Positions 27,940-39,109 of a DNA stretch of 64,000 nt are shown here, piece by piece; within the stretch, counting starts at the first letter, position 1, and each line of letters opens with the position of its first letter. The notes under the pieces were generated by a model. It did not search any database. It saw only the letters and a program-made list of their open reading frames with translations, and was not told the origin of the DNA. Both the position numbers and the translations under genes were made by a program. This DNA comes from Alteromonas sp. V450 (GTDB lineage: Bacteria > Pseudomonadota > Gammaproteobacteria > Enterobacterales > Alteromonadaceae), in NCBI RefSeq assembly GCF_001885075.1, contig NZ_MODU01000004.1:1550001-1614000 (forward strand). Direction: 5' to 3'.

Positions 27940-28189
27940 AATAGCGAGCGCCGCCACAACAGCGACTACGAACAATATTTAAACAATTTTATTGACGCTT
28001 AACCAAACATGCTGCACTATCAATTTGTAAACATATTGTTAACGGCAGTGTTTGATCGTATATAGACGCAAAGGCGAGCATATGTAGTAGCGGTGTTCTT
28101 GCCGTTTACTCTACACACTTTTAACGTGTTTTCTGCCAACAGCAATATTAAAAATCAAAAATTAGAACATTGTTGAAAAAGGCGGTCTT

Positions 28190-28789
28190 ATGATCTTGAA
28201 TCATCTCATCGGTATCTACACCCATCCTAAAGAAGAATGGCAAACGATTGATACCAAGCATGAAACCTATTTCTACGCGCTAACTCATATCGCATTTATT
28301 GCTCTAATACCTTCTTTAGTGGCGTATTATTCTAGCGCACACATTGGTTGGAGCATTGGCGCTGGCGATGTCATCCGGTTAAGTGAAAAAAGTGCTGTAA
28401 TGATGGGCATTGGCATGTATTTCGGTTTAGTTGCCGGCGTAGTTGCCCTTGCAATACTCATTCATGAACTGGCGAAGGCCTTTGATGCAGCGCCCACATA
28501 CACGCAATCGCTTGAATTAGCCGCATATACCGCAACACCTTTGTTTATGGTTGGCTTTGCGGGGCTTTATCCTGAGCTTTGGGTTGTGATGATGGCGATG
28601 TTTGTCGGTATTAGCTACTCGGTATATCTTCTTTATTCCGGCGTACCTATTATGCTGCACATGCATGAGGACAAGGGCTTCATCTACTCAAGTTCAGTAG
28701 TAACCTGCGGGTTGGTGTTGCTGGTCATATTAATGACCGGCTCTGTGCTTATTTGGGGTTTGTCTGGTGGCCCAGTGTTTACGCACTAA
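28190..28789 (+). CDS. Yip1-domain inner-membrane protein
   Basis: A 199-residue integral membrane protein with about five hydrophobic helices after a short N-terminal cytoplasmic part. The opening LNHLIGIYTHPKEEWQTI and the TYTQSLELAAYTATPLFMVGFAGL block fit the bacterial Yip1 family. Function in bacteria is not established. It is monocistronic, with about 250 bp of upstream non-coding DNA (27940-28189) and a shared terminator before the convergent purF. Confidence 0.8.
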   Translation: MILNHLIGIYTHPKEEWQTIDTKHETYFYALTHIAFIALIPSLVAYYSSAHIGWSIGAGDVIRLSEKSAVMMGIGMYFGLVAGVVALAILIHELAKAFDAAPTYTQSLELAAYTATPLFMVGFAGLYPELWVVMMAMFVGISYSVYLLYSGVPIMLHMHEDKGFIYSSSVVTCGLVLLVILMTGSVLIWGLSGGPVFTH

Positions 28790-28805
28790 CGTGAAACGAC
28801 GATAC

Positions 28806-28838
28806 AAAAAAACCGCTTCACATTGAGCGGTTTTTTTA
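28806..28838. terminator. Bidirectional terminator between Yip1 gene and purF
   Basis: Stem AACCGCT / AGCGGTT, extended by A and T runs on both sides, with an 8-nt loop between convergent genes. It can serve both strands. Confidence 0.85.
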
Positions 28839-28869
28839 TTTTTAAAAAAGCGAAATAAGAAAGCAAAAA

Positions 28870-30393
28870 TTAATCGGTTGAATCGATATTGTGCACGTCT
28901 AAGTTACTGAGTTCTGCTTGCACTACAGGTGCTTTTCGCGATTTCTCCCCACGCGACATATCTATACGTTCAAGATACGCTTGGTCGATATCCGCGGTAA
29001 TGTAGTTACCATCAAAAACAGAAGTTTCGAAGCGTTGAATAGATTCGTTCTCTTCGCGAACAGACTCTACAAGGTCAGAAATATCTTGAAAAATGAGCCC
29101 ATCAGCTTGTATTAGCTCAGCTATTTGATCGATTTCTCTACCGTAAGCGATAAGCTCATTAGCCGAAGGCATATCAATACCATACACATTTGGAAACCGA
29201 ATTTCGGGTGCTGCTGAAGCAAAATATACTTTCTTTGCTCCAGATTCGCGTGCCATCTCGATTATTTGACCAGATGTGGTACCGCGAACAATAGAGTCAT
29301 CAACAAGCAACACGCTTTTCCCTTTAAACTCAGAGGAGATTGCGTTTAGTTTGCGTCGCACAGATTTTTTGCGCATAGTTTGGCCAGGCATGATGAAGGT
29401 TCGACCAATATAGCGGTTCTTCACAAAGCCCTGACGATAAGGTAACTCTAACGTATTTGCGATTTGAAGCGCTACGTCCATTGAAGTTTCAGGGATTGGA
29501 ATAACGACGTCGATATCCAGATCTGACCATTCGCGTTTAATCTTCTCGCCTAGTTTACGGCCCATATTTACACGCGATGCATAGACCGAAATACCATCTA
29601 TAAAACTATCAGGGCGTGCAAAGTAAACAAACTCAAAAATACACGGTGACGTTACTGGATTGTCGGCACACTGCCTAGTGTGCAACTGTCCTTGCTCAGT
29701 AATAAATACCGCTTCGCCTGGCATTACGTCTCGCACGAACTGGAAGCCAACCGCATCGAGAGCCACACTCTCTGACGCCACCATCCACTCTTCGCCCAGT
29801 TCACTCATACGCTTACCAAGTGCTAACGGGCGGATCCCATGCGGGTCTCGAAACGCGACAATTCCGTGTCCAATAATAGCCGCGACAACAGCATAGGCAC
29901 CGCGAATTTTTTTATGAACTTTGGTCACTACCTCAAAAATGTGCTCAGCATTTACGCTCAATCCCGCCACTTGCTGAAGCTCGTGAGCCAGGATGTTTAG
30001 CAGCAATTCAGAATCTGAAGTAGTATTGATATGGCGTCGTGCTATACGAAATACTTCTTCCTGCAACTCGTGTGCATTAGTTAGGTTTCCATTATGGGCA
30101 AACGCAATACCAAATGGCGAATTTACGTAGAAAGGTTGTGCTTCTGCAGAGCTCGACGTACCGGCTGTTGGATAACGTACGTGACCTATCCCCATATTGC
30201 CCGAGAGCCTTTTCATATGACGTGTATGGAAAACATCTCGAACCAAGCCATTCGCTTTTCGCAAATTAAACATATTTTGGTCGATAGTCATGATACCTGC
30301 AGCATCCTGTCCACGGTGTTGAATAACCGTCAAACCATCGTACAGCGATTGAGCTACGGGCGTTTTACCAACTATTCCGACTATACCACACAT
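28870..30393 (-). CDS. purF: Amidophosphoribosyltransferase
   Basis: PurF makes 5-phosphoribosylamine from PRPP and glutamine, the committed step of de novo purine synthesis. Cys2 of MCGIVGIVG is the glutaminase nucleophile. The N-terminal Ntn domain has GHVRYPTAG and the C-terminal phosphoribosyltransferase domain has [18 protein letters not shown], the PRPP-binding loop. The length is 507 residues. It is the last gene of the conserved block and lies 14 bp after cvpA, so cvpA-purF are cotranscribed as in E. coli, where PurR regulates them. Confidence 0.98.
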   Translation of the reverse strand: MCGIVGIVGKTPVAQSLYDGLTVIQHRGQDAAGIMTIDQNMFNLRKANGLVRDVFHTRHMKRLSGNMGIGHVRYPTAGTSSSAEAQPFYVNSPFGIAFAHNGNLTNAHELQEEVFRIARRHINTTSDSELLLNILAHELQQVAGLSVNAEHIFEVVTKVHKKIRGAYAVVAAIIGHGIVAFRDPHGIRPLALGKRMSELGEEWMVASESVALDAVGFQFVRDVMPGEAVFITEQGQLHTRQCADNPVTSPCIFEFVYFARPDSFIDGISVYASRVNMGRKLGEKIKREWSDLDIDVVIPIPETSMDVALQIANTLELPYRQGFVKNRYIGRTFIMPGQTMRKKSVRRKLNAISSEFKGKSVLLVDDSIVRGTTSGQIIEMARESGAKKVYFASAAPEIRFPNVYGIDMPSANELIAYGREIDQIAELIQADGLIFQDISDLVESVREENESIQRFETSVFDGNYITADIDQAYLERIDMSRGEKSRKAPVVQAELSNLDVHNIDSTD

Positions 30394-30407
30394 GTGCGTT
30401 ACCTATT

Positions 30408-30896
30408 TCAAGCGGGATTTAAGAAACTGGAGGAGTCTTTCACATAACTGAAAAACCACTCAATAATGACACCAAATTCAGGTATAAGTACCGAAGATTG
30501 CCACCATGCTGCAGAGGCAGCACTCGTGAAAGTGTCCATAAAAAAGAGCAATGCGCTAACAATAAGAACGCCACGCAAAGCACCAAAAACGATTCCCAAG
30601 GCCCGGTCAGTACCTGACAAACCGGTTGCTTGTACCAGTTGGCTGACAGCAAAATTTATCATGCCACCAAGTATAAGTGTAATAACAAACAACGCTGCTA
30701 TGGCAGCACCATTTTTTAAATAGGGGTCGTCTATGGCTGTGAAATAAACAGCTAAATCGGCGTAAAAATTACTTGAAATAAAGAGTGCAGCAAACCACAC
30801 CACTAAAGAAATGGCTTCTTTAACAAACCCTCTAATGAGGCTTATTAAGGTAGATACCGCAATGATACCCAGTATGGAAAAGTCTACCCAGTTCAT
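30408..30896 (-). CDS. cvpA: CvpA-family inner-membrane protein
   Basis: A 162-residue protein with four hydrophobic helices, opening [38 protein letters not shown], which is the CvpA signature. In E. coli it is needed for colicin V production and contributes to envelope homeostasis. It lies immediately upstream of purF with 14 bp between them. The 141-bp gap to dedD (30897-31037) could carry a promoter for cvpA-purF. Confidence 0.95.
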   Translation of the reverse strand: MNWVDFSILGIIAVSTLISLIRGFVKEAISLVVWFAALFISSNFYADLAVYFTAIDDPYLKNGAAIAALFVITLILGGMINFAVSQLVQATGLSGTDRALGIVFGALRGVLIVSALLFFMDTFTSAASAAWWQSSVLIPEFGVIIEWFFSYVKDSSSFLNPA

Positions 30897-31037
30897 CGTC
30901 TCTTTATTGCGTTGTTGTTGCCTATAATTCTAAGCAACGAGCCTTTGGCGAGATGGCGCGCATTCTAACAGAAGCTAGAAATATTACTAGTACGTAATAA
31001 TATTGCTTTAGTCTAAAAGCACGCATGTGTACAAACA

Positions 31038-31652
31038 CTATTCCACTTTGAAGGTTGTTACCTTTCCTTTAAGCCCGGTAAGCTCTTTTAAATGGGGCAA
31101 CGCAGAATCCAATTTTTGTTTTTCTAGATCAGGCCCTACGAATACTTTGTTCAGGGTTCCGGAACTTGTTGTTATTTTTCTGCTAAACGCTCGATATCCA
31201 GCTTTTTCAAGCTTTGTAAGCAGTGCTTGAACATTTTTTTGGTGACGAAAACTACCGAGTTGAACTACCCAACCCGCATCTTGTTCGGCAATCTCATTAT
31301 TTACATCGACAATCGTTTGACTGGCTAAGTCATTTTGTTCGGCGGCCGCATTCGACACATCAACATCCCCTGATGCCATGCTATCGCTAATTTTAGATGT
31401 AATATCAGATGACTTGTCTTCTTCAGCTGTCTCGTTAACAATCTCGACAACAGGTAACGACGCTTTCGCAACCCGTTCCGAAGGAAAAGGTTCGGGCTCT
31501 ACGATTGGCTTTTTAGGAGGGTTTGCCGGAACCGAAACAAACGGCTCTTTGTTAGTTTGCTTTTTTCCATCAAGAAAGTCGGGTAAAAAAATAACGGCGA
31601 GCGCTACAACAATGACAGTCCCTACCAGTCTGTTCTTTAATGCCGATGTCAC
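31038..31652 (-). CDS. dedD: DedD-like SPOR-domain protein
   Basis: A 204-residue protein with an N-terminal membrane anchor (about 9-27, LVGTVIVVALAVIFLPDFL), a Pro/Glu-rich periplasmic linker, and a C-terminal SPOR domain (about 127-204: GWVVQLGSFRHQKNVQALLTKLEKAGY). SPOR domains bind denuded glycan at the division septum. DedD supports FtsN-linked constriction in E. coli. Position between folC and cvpA confirms the assignment. Confidence 0.93.
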   Translation of the reverse strand: MTSALKNRLVGTVIVVALAVIFLPDFLDGKKQTNKEPFVSVPANPPKKPIVEPEPFPSERVAKASLPVVEIVNETAEEDKSSDITSKISDSMASGDVDVSNAAAEQNDLASQTIVDVNNEIAEQDAGWVVQLGSFRHQKNVQALLTKLEKAGYRAFSRKITTSSGTLNKVFVGPDLEKQKLDSALPHLKELTGLKGKVTTFKVE

Positions 31653-31698
31653 TTCACTCTCCTGCTTACTGACCGGTTTTACTTAAAAAATATGTTTG

Positions 31699-32994
31699 CT
31701 AACACTGAATAGCCAGCACATCTGCCACGGTAACAAAAGAACCGAATACAAGAATAAGCTCGCCAGATTGATAATCGGTTAAGGCCTGTTTATACGCAGC
31801 CTCTACACTTTCATACAAGGCTATATTCTGAATGCTCGTGCCCGCATTAACAAGCGCATTTTCCAATACATCAGCCGAACACCCCCTTGGCCCCTGTGTA
31901 TTAGCAACATACCAATCAGCATTTAAGTCTGAAAGCGGTGCTAATGTTTCCGCTATCGACTTGTCTTTCAGCATACCCACTACAATACGCAAACTGTCCG
32001 CGTTATAGCGTGCTAGCCACTCTTTCATAGCTAACGTTGCTTGAGGGTTGTGTGCAACATCCACAACCACCAGTGGGTTTTGGTTTATAATCTGCTGCCG
32101 ACCAGGCATCGTTGTATTTTGAATAATATCTTTGAGTACTTTTTCTTCAGGTAATAACTGAAGAAGCTCTAGTGCTGCAAGTGCCGTACTGACATTTTGA
32201 AGTGGTATTTTGGGATAAGGAAGCGACGTATAAGAGTGACGCTTGCCTTTCCAGCTCCATTCGCTGTAGTCGCTGGCAATAATCGCCTCAAAATCTTCGG
32301 TAGCCCAACGGACATTGGCATTAAGTTCGTTTGCAATATCATACAGCGATGACGGAGGGAATAATTCACCAACAATGGCATTGCCGCCGCTGCGCATGAT
32401 ACCTGCTTTCTCACGAGCAATTTTTTCTCGCGTATTGCCCAGCCAATCTTGGTGGTCTAAATCAATTGTAGTAATAACAGCAAGATCAGGGTCAATAATG
32501 TTTGTTGCATCTAAGCGTCCACCCAGACCCACTTCCAAAATGGCAACATCCACATTCCAAGATTGCATCATCTTTATCGCAGCTAACGTGCCAAACTCGA
32601 AATAGGTAAGGCTTGTTGTTCCGCCACTAGTTTCATTTCGGGCACTCTCGACGCAGTTGAAAGCCGCGACGAAATCAGTGGCCAATGCTAACTCACCGTT
32701 CAGTCGTACACGCTCTCTGTAGTCATTCAGGTGTGGTGAACTGTAAACAGCCACGCGTTTGCCCTGAGAGAGCAAAGCTTGTTCCAGTAACCTACATGTT
32801 GTTCCCTTGCCATTAGTGCCGGCAACGGTGATTACAAGCGCATTGCTCAAATCGAGTGACATAGCATGAGCAACTGCTTTTACACGATCAAGCCCCATAT
32901 CAATGGTGCTTGGGTGGATAGATTCAAGGTAGGATAGCCACTGACTCAAACTCTTTGCGTTTGAGTCAGTCTTTGATGTGTCTGTATTTTTCAC
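31699..32994 (-). CDS. folC: Bifunctional folylpolyglutamate synthase/dihydrofolate synthase
   Basis: FolC joins dihydropteroate to glutamate and extends the polyglutamate tail of folates, using ATP. The P-loop TVAGTNGKGTTCRLLE, the SPHLNDYRERVRLNG block and VDVAHNPQA are clear Mur-ligase-family motifs. The GTG start at 32994 overlaps the accD stop by one base (TAGTG), showing translational coupling. The length of 431 residues is typical. Confidence 0.96.
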   Translation of the reverse strand: MKNTDTSKTDSNAKSLSQWLSYLESIHPSTIDMGLDRVKAVAHAMSLDLSNALVITVAGTNGKGTTCRLLEQALLSQGKRVAVYSSPHLNDYRERVRLNGELALATDFVAAFNCVESARNETSGGTTSLTYFEFGTLAAIKMMQSWNVDVAILEVGLGGRLDATNIIDPDLAVITTIDLDHQDWLGNTREKIAREKAGIMRSGGNAIVGELFPPSSLYDIANELNANVRWATEDFEAIIASDYSEWSWKGKRHSYTSLPYPKIPLQNVSTALAALELLQLLPEEKVLKDIIQNTTMPGRQQIINQNPLVVVDVAHNPQATLAMKEWLARYNADSLRIVVGMLKDKSIAETLAPLSDLNADWYVANTQGPRGCSADVLENALVNAGTSIQNIALYESVEAAYKQALTDYQSGELILVFGSFVTVADVLAIQC

Positions 32995-33839
32995 TAATTT
33001 TGATTATGCAGCTTTACTAACAGGCTGTGTAATCTATCACGCATATCTCTACGGTCAACTATCATATCAATAGCGCCCTTCTCGACCAGAAATTCACTGC
33101 GCTGAAATCCTTCTGGGAGTTTCTCGCGTACGGTTTGCTCAATCACGCGTGGTCCAGCAAAGCCAATAAGCGCTTTTGGCTCGGCAATGTTTATGTCTCC
33201 GAGCATTGCTAAACTTGCCGACACTCCGCCCATTGTAGGGTCGGTAAGCACCGATATGTAAGGCAAGCCTTTTTTGCTCATTTTAGCTAATGCAGCCGAA
33301 GTTTTCGCCATTTGCATAAGCGACATTAACGCTTCCTGCATACGTGCACCGCCACTAGCACTGAAACAAATAAGGGGCATATTGTTCTCTAAACAAGCAT
33401 TTACTGCTGCAACAAAACGCGCTCCTACAACAGAAGCCATCGAGCCGCCCATGAAAGCGAACTCAAAGCACGCCACTACAACAGGCATACCTTTCAGCTT
33501 GCCCTGCATCACAACCAGTGCATCCTTTTCATTTGTCGCTTTTTGAGCTGCAACAATTCTATCTTTGTAGCGTTTAGAGTCTTTAAACTTCAATACATCC
33601 TGTGGTTCATGTTCTGCACCAAGTTCAATGCGATCCCCTTCATCTAAAAATGCGTCAATTCGGCGCCTTGCCGTTATCCGCATATGGTGGTCGCATTTAG
33701 GGCAAACTTCTTGTAACTTTTCCAGTTCGCTTTTATACAGCACCGACTGACATGAACCACACTTAGTCCAAATGCCTTCAGGCACATTACCTTTTGTCGA
33801 TGTTTGAGTACGAGGGAGAATTTTTTGAATCCAGCTCAT
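32994..33839 (-). CDS. accD: Acetyl-CoA carboxylase carboxyltransferase subunit beta
   Basis: AccD with AccA transfers the carboxyl group from carboxybiotin to acetyl-CoA to make malonyl-CoA. The N-terminal four-Cys zinc ribbon ([23 protein letters not shown]) is complete, followed by the crotonase-fold carboxyltransferase domain ([42 protein letters not shown]). It overlaps folC by one base. Upstream is a 204-bp gap (33840-34043) before truA that may contain its promoter. Confidence 0.98.
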   Translation of the reverse strand: MSWIQKILPRTQTSTKGNVPEGIWTKCGSCQSVLYKSELEKLQEVCPKCDHHMRITARRRIDAFLDEGDRIELGAEHEPQDVLKFKDSKRYKDRIVAAQKATNEKDALVVMQGKLKGMPVVVACFEFAFMGGSMASVVGARFVAAVNACLENNMPLICFSASGGARMQEALMSLMQMAKTSAALAKMSKKGLPYISVLTDPTMGGVSASLAMLGDINIAEPKALIGFAGPRVIEQTVREKLPEGFQRSEFLVEKGAIDMIVDRRDMRDRLHSLLVKLHNQN

Positions 33840-34043
33840 GGAAATTGAATCCTTTGTTTTGATTGCCGGTCGTGGTCGTTAATGTTTGTTCATACTTGTG
33901 ACCAGCAGCGCATTAATTTTTAGTCTCGTGCTGTATTACAAAGAAAAAATACGTACTACAGCAGAACTGCCACCTAATATAGCGCGCTATTAGACCACAT
34001 TACAACGAAATGGAAAAAACAAAACTGGTCTTAGAAGTTAACC

Positions 34044-34835
34044 CTATGCCTCTGGCAAAAACAGCGGCCCTAGCGGTGGTTTGGGTAGTCCATGCTCCTC
34101 AGGGTAGGTAACATCGACTAAGTAAAGTCCATTTGGTTTTGCCGTTGCCGCCGATTTACTTCTATCTTTTAAACTAAGAAGGTATGAAACCCAATTCACG
34201 TCTTGTTCGCCAGCACCAATTTCGACAAGTGCCCCGGTAATGTTACGTACCATATGGTGTAAAAAAGCATTTGCGCGAATATCAATAATGACATAGCGAC
34301 CCTGTCGGTAGACACTGACATTGGTAACGTTTCTAAAAGGCGTGTTACTTTGACACAGCGCAGCGCGAAAAGACGTAAAATCTTGCTCACCTAATAAAGC
34401 TTGCGCCGCCTCATGCATTTTTGCCTCATCAAGAGGACGATGTATATGCGTTACGCCGTGATGCAAAATTGCAGGCCGCATTTTGGCGTTGTGTATGACA
34501 TAGCGATAGCGCCTGTGCGTAGCAGAGAAGCGAGCATGAAAATCATTATTTACGGCTTTGGCCCACGTTACAGCAACAGCATCGGGAAGGTTTGCATTCA
34601 CACCCAGCGTCCACGCTCGCTCAGTACGAGGTGCATCACAATCGAAGTGGACTACCTGTCCTGTTGCATGAACACCTGCGTCTGTGCGACCTGCACACTG
34701 CACTTCAATAGGCTCATTGGCCACCTTCGACAGTGCTTTCTCAAGATATTCTTGCACACTCGGCACTTCACGTTGACGCTGCCAACCAAAGACCGAAGCA
34801 CCGTCGTATTCAACACCTAAGGCAATTCGCCCCAT
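34044..34835 (-). CDS. truA: tRNA pseudouridine(38-40) synthase
   Basis: TruA converts uridines 38, 39 and 40 in tRNA anticodon arms to pseudouridine. The catalytic Asp lies in [37 protein letters not shown] and the late [17 protein letters not shown] are also diagnostic. Length 263 residues. It sits between fimV and accD as in many gammaproteobacteria. Confidence 0.98.
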   Translation of the reverse strand: MGRIALGVEYDGASVFGWQRQREVPSVQEYLEKALSKVANEPIEVQCAGRTDAGVHATGQVVHFDCDAPRTERAWTLGVNANLPDAVAVTWAKAVNNDFHARFSATHRRYRYVIHNAKMRPAILHHGVTHIHRPLDEAKMHEAAQALLGEQDFTSFRAALCQSNTPFRNVTNVSVYRQGRYVIIDIRANAFLHHMVRNITGALVEIGAGEQDVNWVSYLLSLKDRSKSAATAKPNGLYLVDVTYPEEHGLPKPPLGPLFLPEA

Positions 34836-34915
34836 TTTTCTGTTACCCCTGAAAATAAAAGGCGCTAAGTGTAGTCATCTCGTAGTCAACTTGCAATTTA
34901 CTGTTGACTACGACA

Positions 34916-37900
34916 CTAGGCTAGCGATGACAAAATAGACTGGGCTTCTTCTTTTTGCTGTTGGCTGCCCTCTTTAACCACCTCTTCCAAAAGCTCTTTA
35001 GCAGCAGCAACATCGTCCATTTCAATATATGCTCTGGCTAAATCTAAATTCGCGTTTTGCCCAGCGTCTTTATCTATATCGACGATATTGTCTTCGTCTA
35101 CCACACCTGTAAAGTCTGATAAACTTACGTCTAAATCTAGCGCTTGACTGTCTGGGTCGAAATCACTGTTTTCCCCGCCATCATCAATAAGGGCCTCAAC
35201 ATCTAAAAAATCCTCTGGTTCCGACGGTTTAGTATCAACTGAGTTTGAATCATCCACATCGCTTAAAAGCGCGGCTAAGTCGAGATCGGGATTGTCCAAT
35301 TGCAAGTCTTCTGCTGTTTCAGCTTCTCGCTTTTCGCTCTCCCCTTCAGCTACTTCTTGTGAATTGGCTGGTGTTTCGTTGTCAGCTTCAATATCAGCTG
35401 GCACTGCAATATCTTGCTCAAATGCTTCAGGAATTTCTAAATCGATGTCGTCATCATCTTGTTCCGGATCTTCTAAAGAGAACTCCTCTTCTTCTACCTC
35501 ATCATTCGAGGTATCAGGTAGATTTGTATCATCTTTATCCTCAGACTCTAAGCTTTGAAGCAGTTCGTCAAACTCAGCACTGTCTAAGTCATTTAGAATA
35601 TCTTCATCATCAACCGATTTACTGTTCGCTTCTTCTGGAGAATTAGATAACCAGTCATCTAAACCAGGAACGTCGTCAAGCTCATCGATATCATCGGTTT
35701 TTTGAGAAGTACTCTTCTTTGTTTCATCGGTATGTGAGGACGGTTCATTGTCTGTGCTATCAATGCCATCGACCTCTTGTTCCAGCTCAAAACTTTCAAC
35801 TTCATCAAATGCCGCATCAAGCAAACTGTCGTCATATTCATCGCTATCAGGGTTCTGTGTACTGTTCCCATTAGAGGCACCGCTCTCAGCCTCGCTAGAC
35901 TCTATTTCGCCAAACGATGGAATATCATCCATCATCTGCTTTTCAAATGCTTCAATAGCATCGTCTAGTGGATCAACACTTGAAGCTTCACGTTGAGTCT
36001 CATCCTCAGATTCAGCTTGCGGTTCTAACTCAGCTTCCGGCTCTTTGTCTGCTTCGACATCTGGCGCTGACGCCTGCTCTGTTTCAGGCTCGGGAGTTAG
36101 ATCAGATTCCGTCTCTGATTCAGGTGCGGCTTCTTCCTCAAGCTCAGCGTCAGTTTCTTGTTCTTGCTCCGCAGCTTCATAATGCTCGGGCTCTATCTCA
36201 GCCTCCGGCACTGACTCGGGTTCCTGTTCTAACTCAGCGTCCGGCTCGATGTCTGCTTCGAGTTCAGGTTCAGACGCCTGCTCTGGTTCAGGCTCGGGAG
36301 TTAAGTCAGATTCAGTCTCTGAATCAGGTGCGGCTTCTTCCTCTAGCTCAGCGTCAGTTTCGTGTTCTTGCTCCGTTGCCTGCTGATGCTCAGGTTCTAA
36401 CTCAGCCTCCGTCAATGACTCGGGTTCCTGTTCTAACTCAACGCCCGGCTCTATGTCTGCCTCGAGTTCAGGTTCAGACGCCTGCTCTGGTTCAGGCTCG
36501 GGAGTTAAGTCAGATTCAGTCTCTGAATCAGGTGCGGCTTCTTCCTCTAGCTCAGCGTCAGTTTCTTGTTCTTGCTCCGCTGCCTGCTGATGCGCGGGCT
36601 CTAACTCAGCCCCCGGCACTGACTCGGGTTCCTGTTCTAACTCAGCGTCCGGTTTTATGTCTGCTTCGAGTTCAGGTTCAGACGCCTGCTCTGTTTCAGG
36701 CTCGGGAGCTAAGTCAGATTCAGTCTCTGAATCAGGTGCGGCTTCTTCCTCTAGCTCAGCGTCAGTTTCTTGTTCTTGCTCCGCTGCGTGTTCTTCTGTT
36801 TCAGTTTCAGACCCAAGTTCAGAACTTTGTTCTATTTCCAATTCAGCATCTTCGGAAACGTCATTATCAGCTTCAAGTTCAGCCAACAATTCATCGCTCA
36901 GCGAATCTATTTCCTCACTACTTTGTGTCTCTTCTGCTTCTAGCTCCGCTAGCAGTTCATCTGTCAGTGGATCACTGAAATCACCATCCTCATCAGCAGA
37001 AGAAATATTGTCATCCTGCAATTGACTATCAACGGTAATTTCTGGTGCATCTGCCTCAATTTCAGCTTCAAGCTCGGCAAGTAATTCGTCAGTGAACGGG
37101 TCGTCTAACGATTCGTTGAAATCCGATGATGAAATATCATCAGACATTTCTTCATCAACTTTATTGCTTTCTTCTAACCCATCATCATCAACGACACCTA
37201 GCTGCTCGCCATCTTCTTCAAAGTCTGCGTCATCGAGGCCATCTGCAATTTGATCAAGATCTTGAATGGCTTGAGGGGACGGCGATGATGAAGGTATTTC
37301 ATCTTGTATTTCATCGTCTTGGTCAGGCTCATCAATGTCCTCAGCCAAGTCTCCCATCATCTCAATCTGCTCTATTTCATTGAGCAACTCATCTGTTATT
37401 TTGTCAATTTCTTCATTTTGCGTAGTGATCTCTTGATCAAGCCTACCCAGCATTTCTTCGTTAATGAGGTCATCGTTAGCATCGAGTTCATTGGTAAGCT
37501 CAGATTCGACATTATGTTCATCTAAAAGATCATCAATGCTTATTTCAGGTTGTTCTTCATTGTCTTCAACAGATTTTGACGCGGTGACATCAGCGTCGTC
37601 ATCCTCAACGCTCTCGTCTAATGCTGCTCCGGCAAGGATGGCATCTATATCATCGTCATCGGTGACTTGTTCACCTTGTTCTTGAGCGACTTCATTGAGT
37701 ATATCATCAGGATCTATACCTTCTTCGTCCTCGCCCGATGCATCAACGCTATCATTCTCTTCAGCTATATCGGTTTCTGAAGACGCCGGATCTGAATCAG
37801 TTGACGCTTCATCAAAGACGTCGTCGTCGCCAGACAAGTCAAACCCATCCAAATCATCAACTTTGTCTTCATTCAATACTTTGTCCGACAAGTCATCATC

Positions 37901-39109
37901 ATCAAAAAGGCTATCTAGCTCATTTTGATCAAGTTCTTCTTCACCTGCTTCAAACAAATCGTCGCTGTCGTCGTCAGGAACCAACATGTCGTCTTCAAGG
38001 TCGGCAAACGTTTCTAGTTCGTCGTCAAGTGATTCCTCTAAATCAGATGTGAGTACGTCATCTAACAAATCATCGTCATTGAATAAATCATCATCAGAAA
38101 GCTCGACATTGTCATCCACGTCGTTTGCTAACGAGCTAGACAAATCGCCAATGTCTTTGTCTGGAATTGGCACATCATCGGTATCTGCCGTAATTGTCGG
38201 TGTTGGTGTTGAAGGGACTTCTGACTTACTATTTCGTTTTAGTAGCCAAGTGATGAAACCACCTACTAAAAGAAGCGAAACGATTGACGAACCTATAATT
38301 AAGCTAAGTGGGCTTGTGAGTGTTTTAATTAAATCGTTGTCATTAGCAGCTGCTCTTTCCGCTTGCTCGGCCCTTATCATATCGAGGAGCTGTTGTTGCA
38401 GCGCTACTTGCGTATCAAGTTGAGATTTCACGTCACCTTCTACTTGATTACGTAACGTTTCAAGTTCATCGTTTACCGATTGAACACGCTCATACAATTT
38501 CCGGTTTTCATTCAGCAGAACCTCTACATTTTCAAGCGACGCCGCGAATTGCATCCTAAGTTCGTCAAATTGTCTGGCTTGTTCTTGATCAAGACGTGTA
38601 ATTTTCTTTTCAATATCAGACTGAGTTTGCGTGAGGTCATTTTGATTAACCAGCGGAGAAGCAGGCTTTATATTTTTCACACTGCTGCCTGGGGCGTTGA
38701 GTAATTCCGCGTATTTACGGTCATCTTGCTCTGCCCGCATCTTTGCTTTTTCACGGTCAATTCTTGCAATGTAGCGTTCGGAGGGCAGCTTTAAAACAGA
38801 ACCATTAACTAATAAGTTGAGATTTCCATTTTCGAATGCAGTGGGATTAAGCTCATAAATAGCGGCCATTACCTGATAAACACTCAGGTTTTGATTTTGC
38901 CTATATCTTTCTGCAATTCTCCAAAGCGTGTCTTGTGAGTCTATGGGCCCGTATTCTAACCCAGAGTACTGACTATTAGCATTTTTGGGGCCTTTTAAAA
39001 ACGTAGCGCGTTCTTGTGCATCAACAGTGATTATTGGGGCAGACCAAAATAGTGTTATTAGAAGTAAGCCCGTTAAATGCAATCTCATAGCAGTCCTATA
39101 TGCCCTCAA
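34916..39109 (-). CDS. fimV: FimV/HubP-family polar landmark protein with 204-bp tandem repeats
   Basis: This 1397-residue protein has a signal peptide (about 1-31), a LysM-like periplasmic domain (about 53-115), a coiled coil, and one membrane helix (about 268-292). A very long acidic cytoplasmic region follows, and then a C-terminal FimV TPR-like domain (LDLARAYIEMDDVAAAKELLEEVVKEG). In Vibrio and Shewanella, HubP recruits the chromosome-origin, flagellar and chemotaxis systems to the pole; FimV in Pseudomonas serves type IV pili. Residues 777 to about 1045 consist of four 68-residue Glu/Pro/Ser-rich repeats. Downstream neighbour is truA; upstream 39110-39508 holds no gene. Confidence 0.93.
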   Translation of the reverse strand: MRAYRTAMRLHLTGLLLITLFWSAPIITVDAQERATFLKGPKNANSQYSGLEYGPIDSQDTLWRIAERYRQNQNLSVYQVMAAIYELNPTAFENGNLNLLVNGSVLKLPSERYIARIDREKAKMRAEQDDRKYAELLNAPGSSVKNIKPASPLVNQNDLTQTQSDIEKKITRLDQEQARQFDELRMQFAASLENVEVLLNENRKLYERVQSVNDELETLRNQVEGDVKSQLDTQVALQQQLLDMIRAEQAERAAANDNDLIKTLTSPLSLIIGSSIVSLLLVGGFITWLLKRNSKSEVPSTPTPTITADTDDVPIPDKDIGDLSSSLANDVDDNVELSDDDLFNDDDLLDDVLTSDLEESLDDELETFADLEDDMLVPDDDSDDLFEAGEEELDQNELDSLFDDDDLSDKVLNEDKVDDLDGFDLSGDDDVFDEASTDSDPASSETDIAEENDSVDASGEDEEGIDPDDILNEVAQEQGEQVTDDDDIDAILAGAALDESVEDDDADVTASKSVEDNEEQPEISIDDLLDEHNVESELTNELDANDDLINEEMLGRLDQEITTQNEEIDKITDELLNEIEQIEMMGDLAEDIDEPDQDDEIQDEIPSSSPSPQAIQDLDQIADGLDDADFEEDGEQLGVVDDDGLEESNKVDEEMSDDISSSDFNESLDDPFTDELLAELEAEIEADAPEITVDSQLQDDNISSADEDGDFSDPLTDELLAELEAEETQSSEEIDSLSDELLAELEADNDVSEDAELEIEQSSELGSETETEEHAAEQEQETDAELEEEAAPDSETESDLAPEPETEQASEPELEADIKPDAELEQEPESVPGAELEPAHQQAAEQEQETDAELEEEAAPDSETESDLTPEPEPEQASEPELEADIEPGVELEQEPESLTEAELEPEHQQATEQEHETDAELEEEAAPDSETESDLTPEPEPEQASEPELEADIEPDAELEQEPESVPEAEIEPEHYEAAEQEQETDAELEEEAAPESETESDLTPEPETEQASAPDVEADKEPEAELEPQAESEDETQREASSVDPLDDAIEAFEKQMMDDIPSFGEIESSEAESGASNGNSTQNPDSDEYDDSLLDAAFDEVESFELEQEVDGIDSTDNEPSSHTDETKKSTSQKTDDIDELDDVPGLDDWLSNSPEEANSKSVDDEDILNDLDSAEFDELLQSLESEDKDDTNLPDTSNDEVEEEEFSLEDPEQDDDDIDLEIPEAFEQDIAVPADIEADNETPANSQEVAEGESEKREAETAEDLQLDNPDLDLAALLSDVDDSNSVDTKPSEPEDFLDVEALIDDGGENSDFDPDSQALDLDVSLSDFTGVVDEDNIVDIDKDAGQNANLDLARAYIEMDDVAAAKELLEEVVKEGSQQQKEEAQSILSSLA
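36000..36781 (-). repeat. Tandem repeat, about four copies of 204 bp within fimV
   Basis: The phrase CAGCGTCAGTTTC recurs at 36145, 36349, 36553 and 36757, exactly 204 bp apart. Each unit encodes 68 residues beginning EQEQETDAELEEEAAPDSET. The three upstream copies in reading direction are nearly identical, and the fourth diverges in its second half. The unit length is a multiple of three, so copy-number change keeps the frame. Confidence 0.95.

Noticed and set aside
35968..36978. Long plus-strand frame (336 codons) opposite fimV
   Set aside because: It is the antisense image of the Glu/Pro/Ser-rich tandem repeats; its Leu/Gln/Pro-rich repeats have no start context and fimV is certain.
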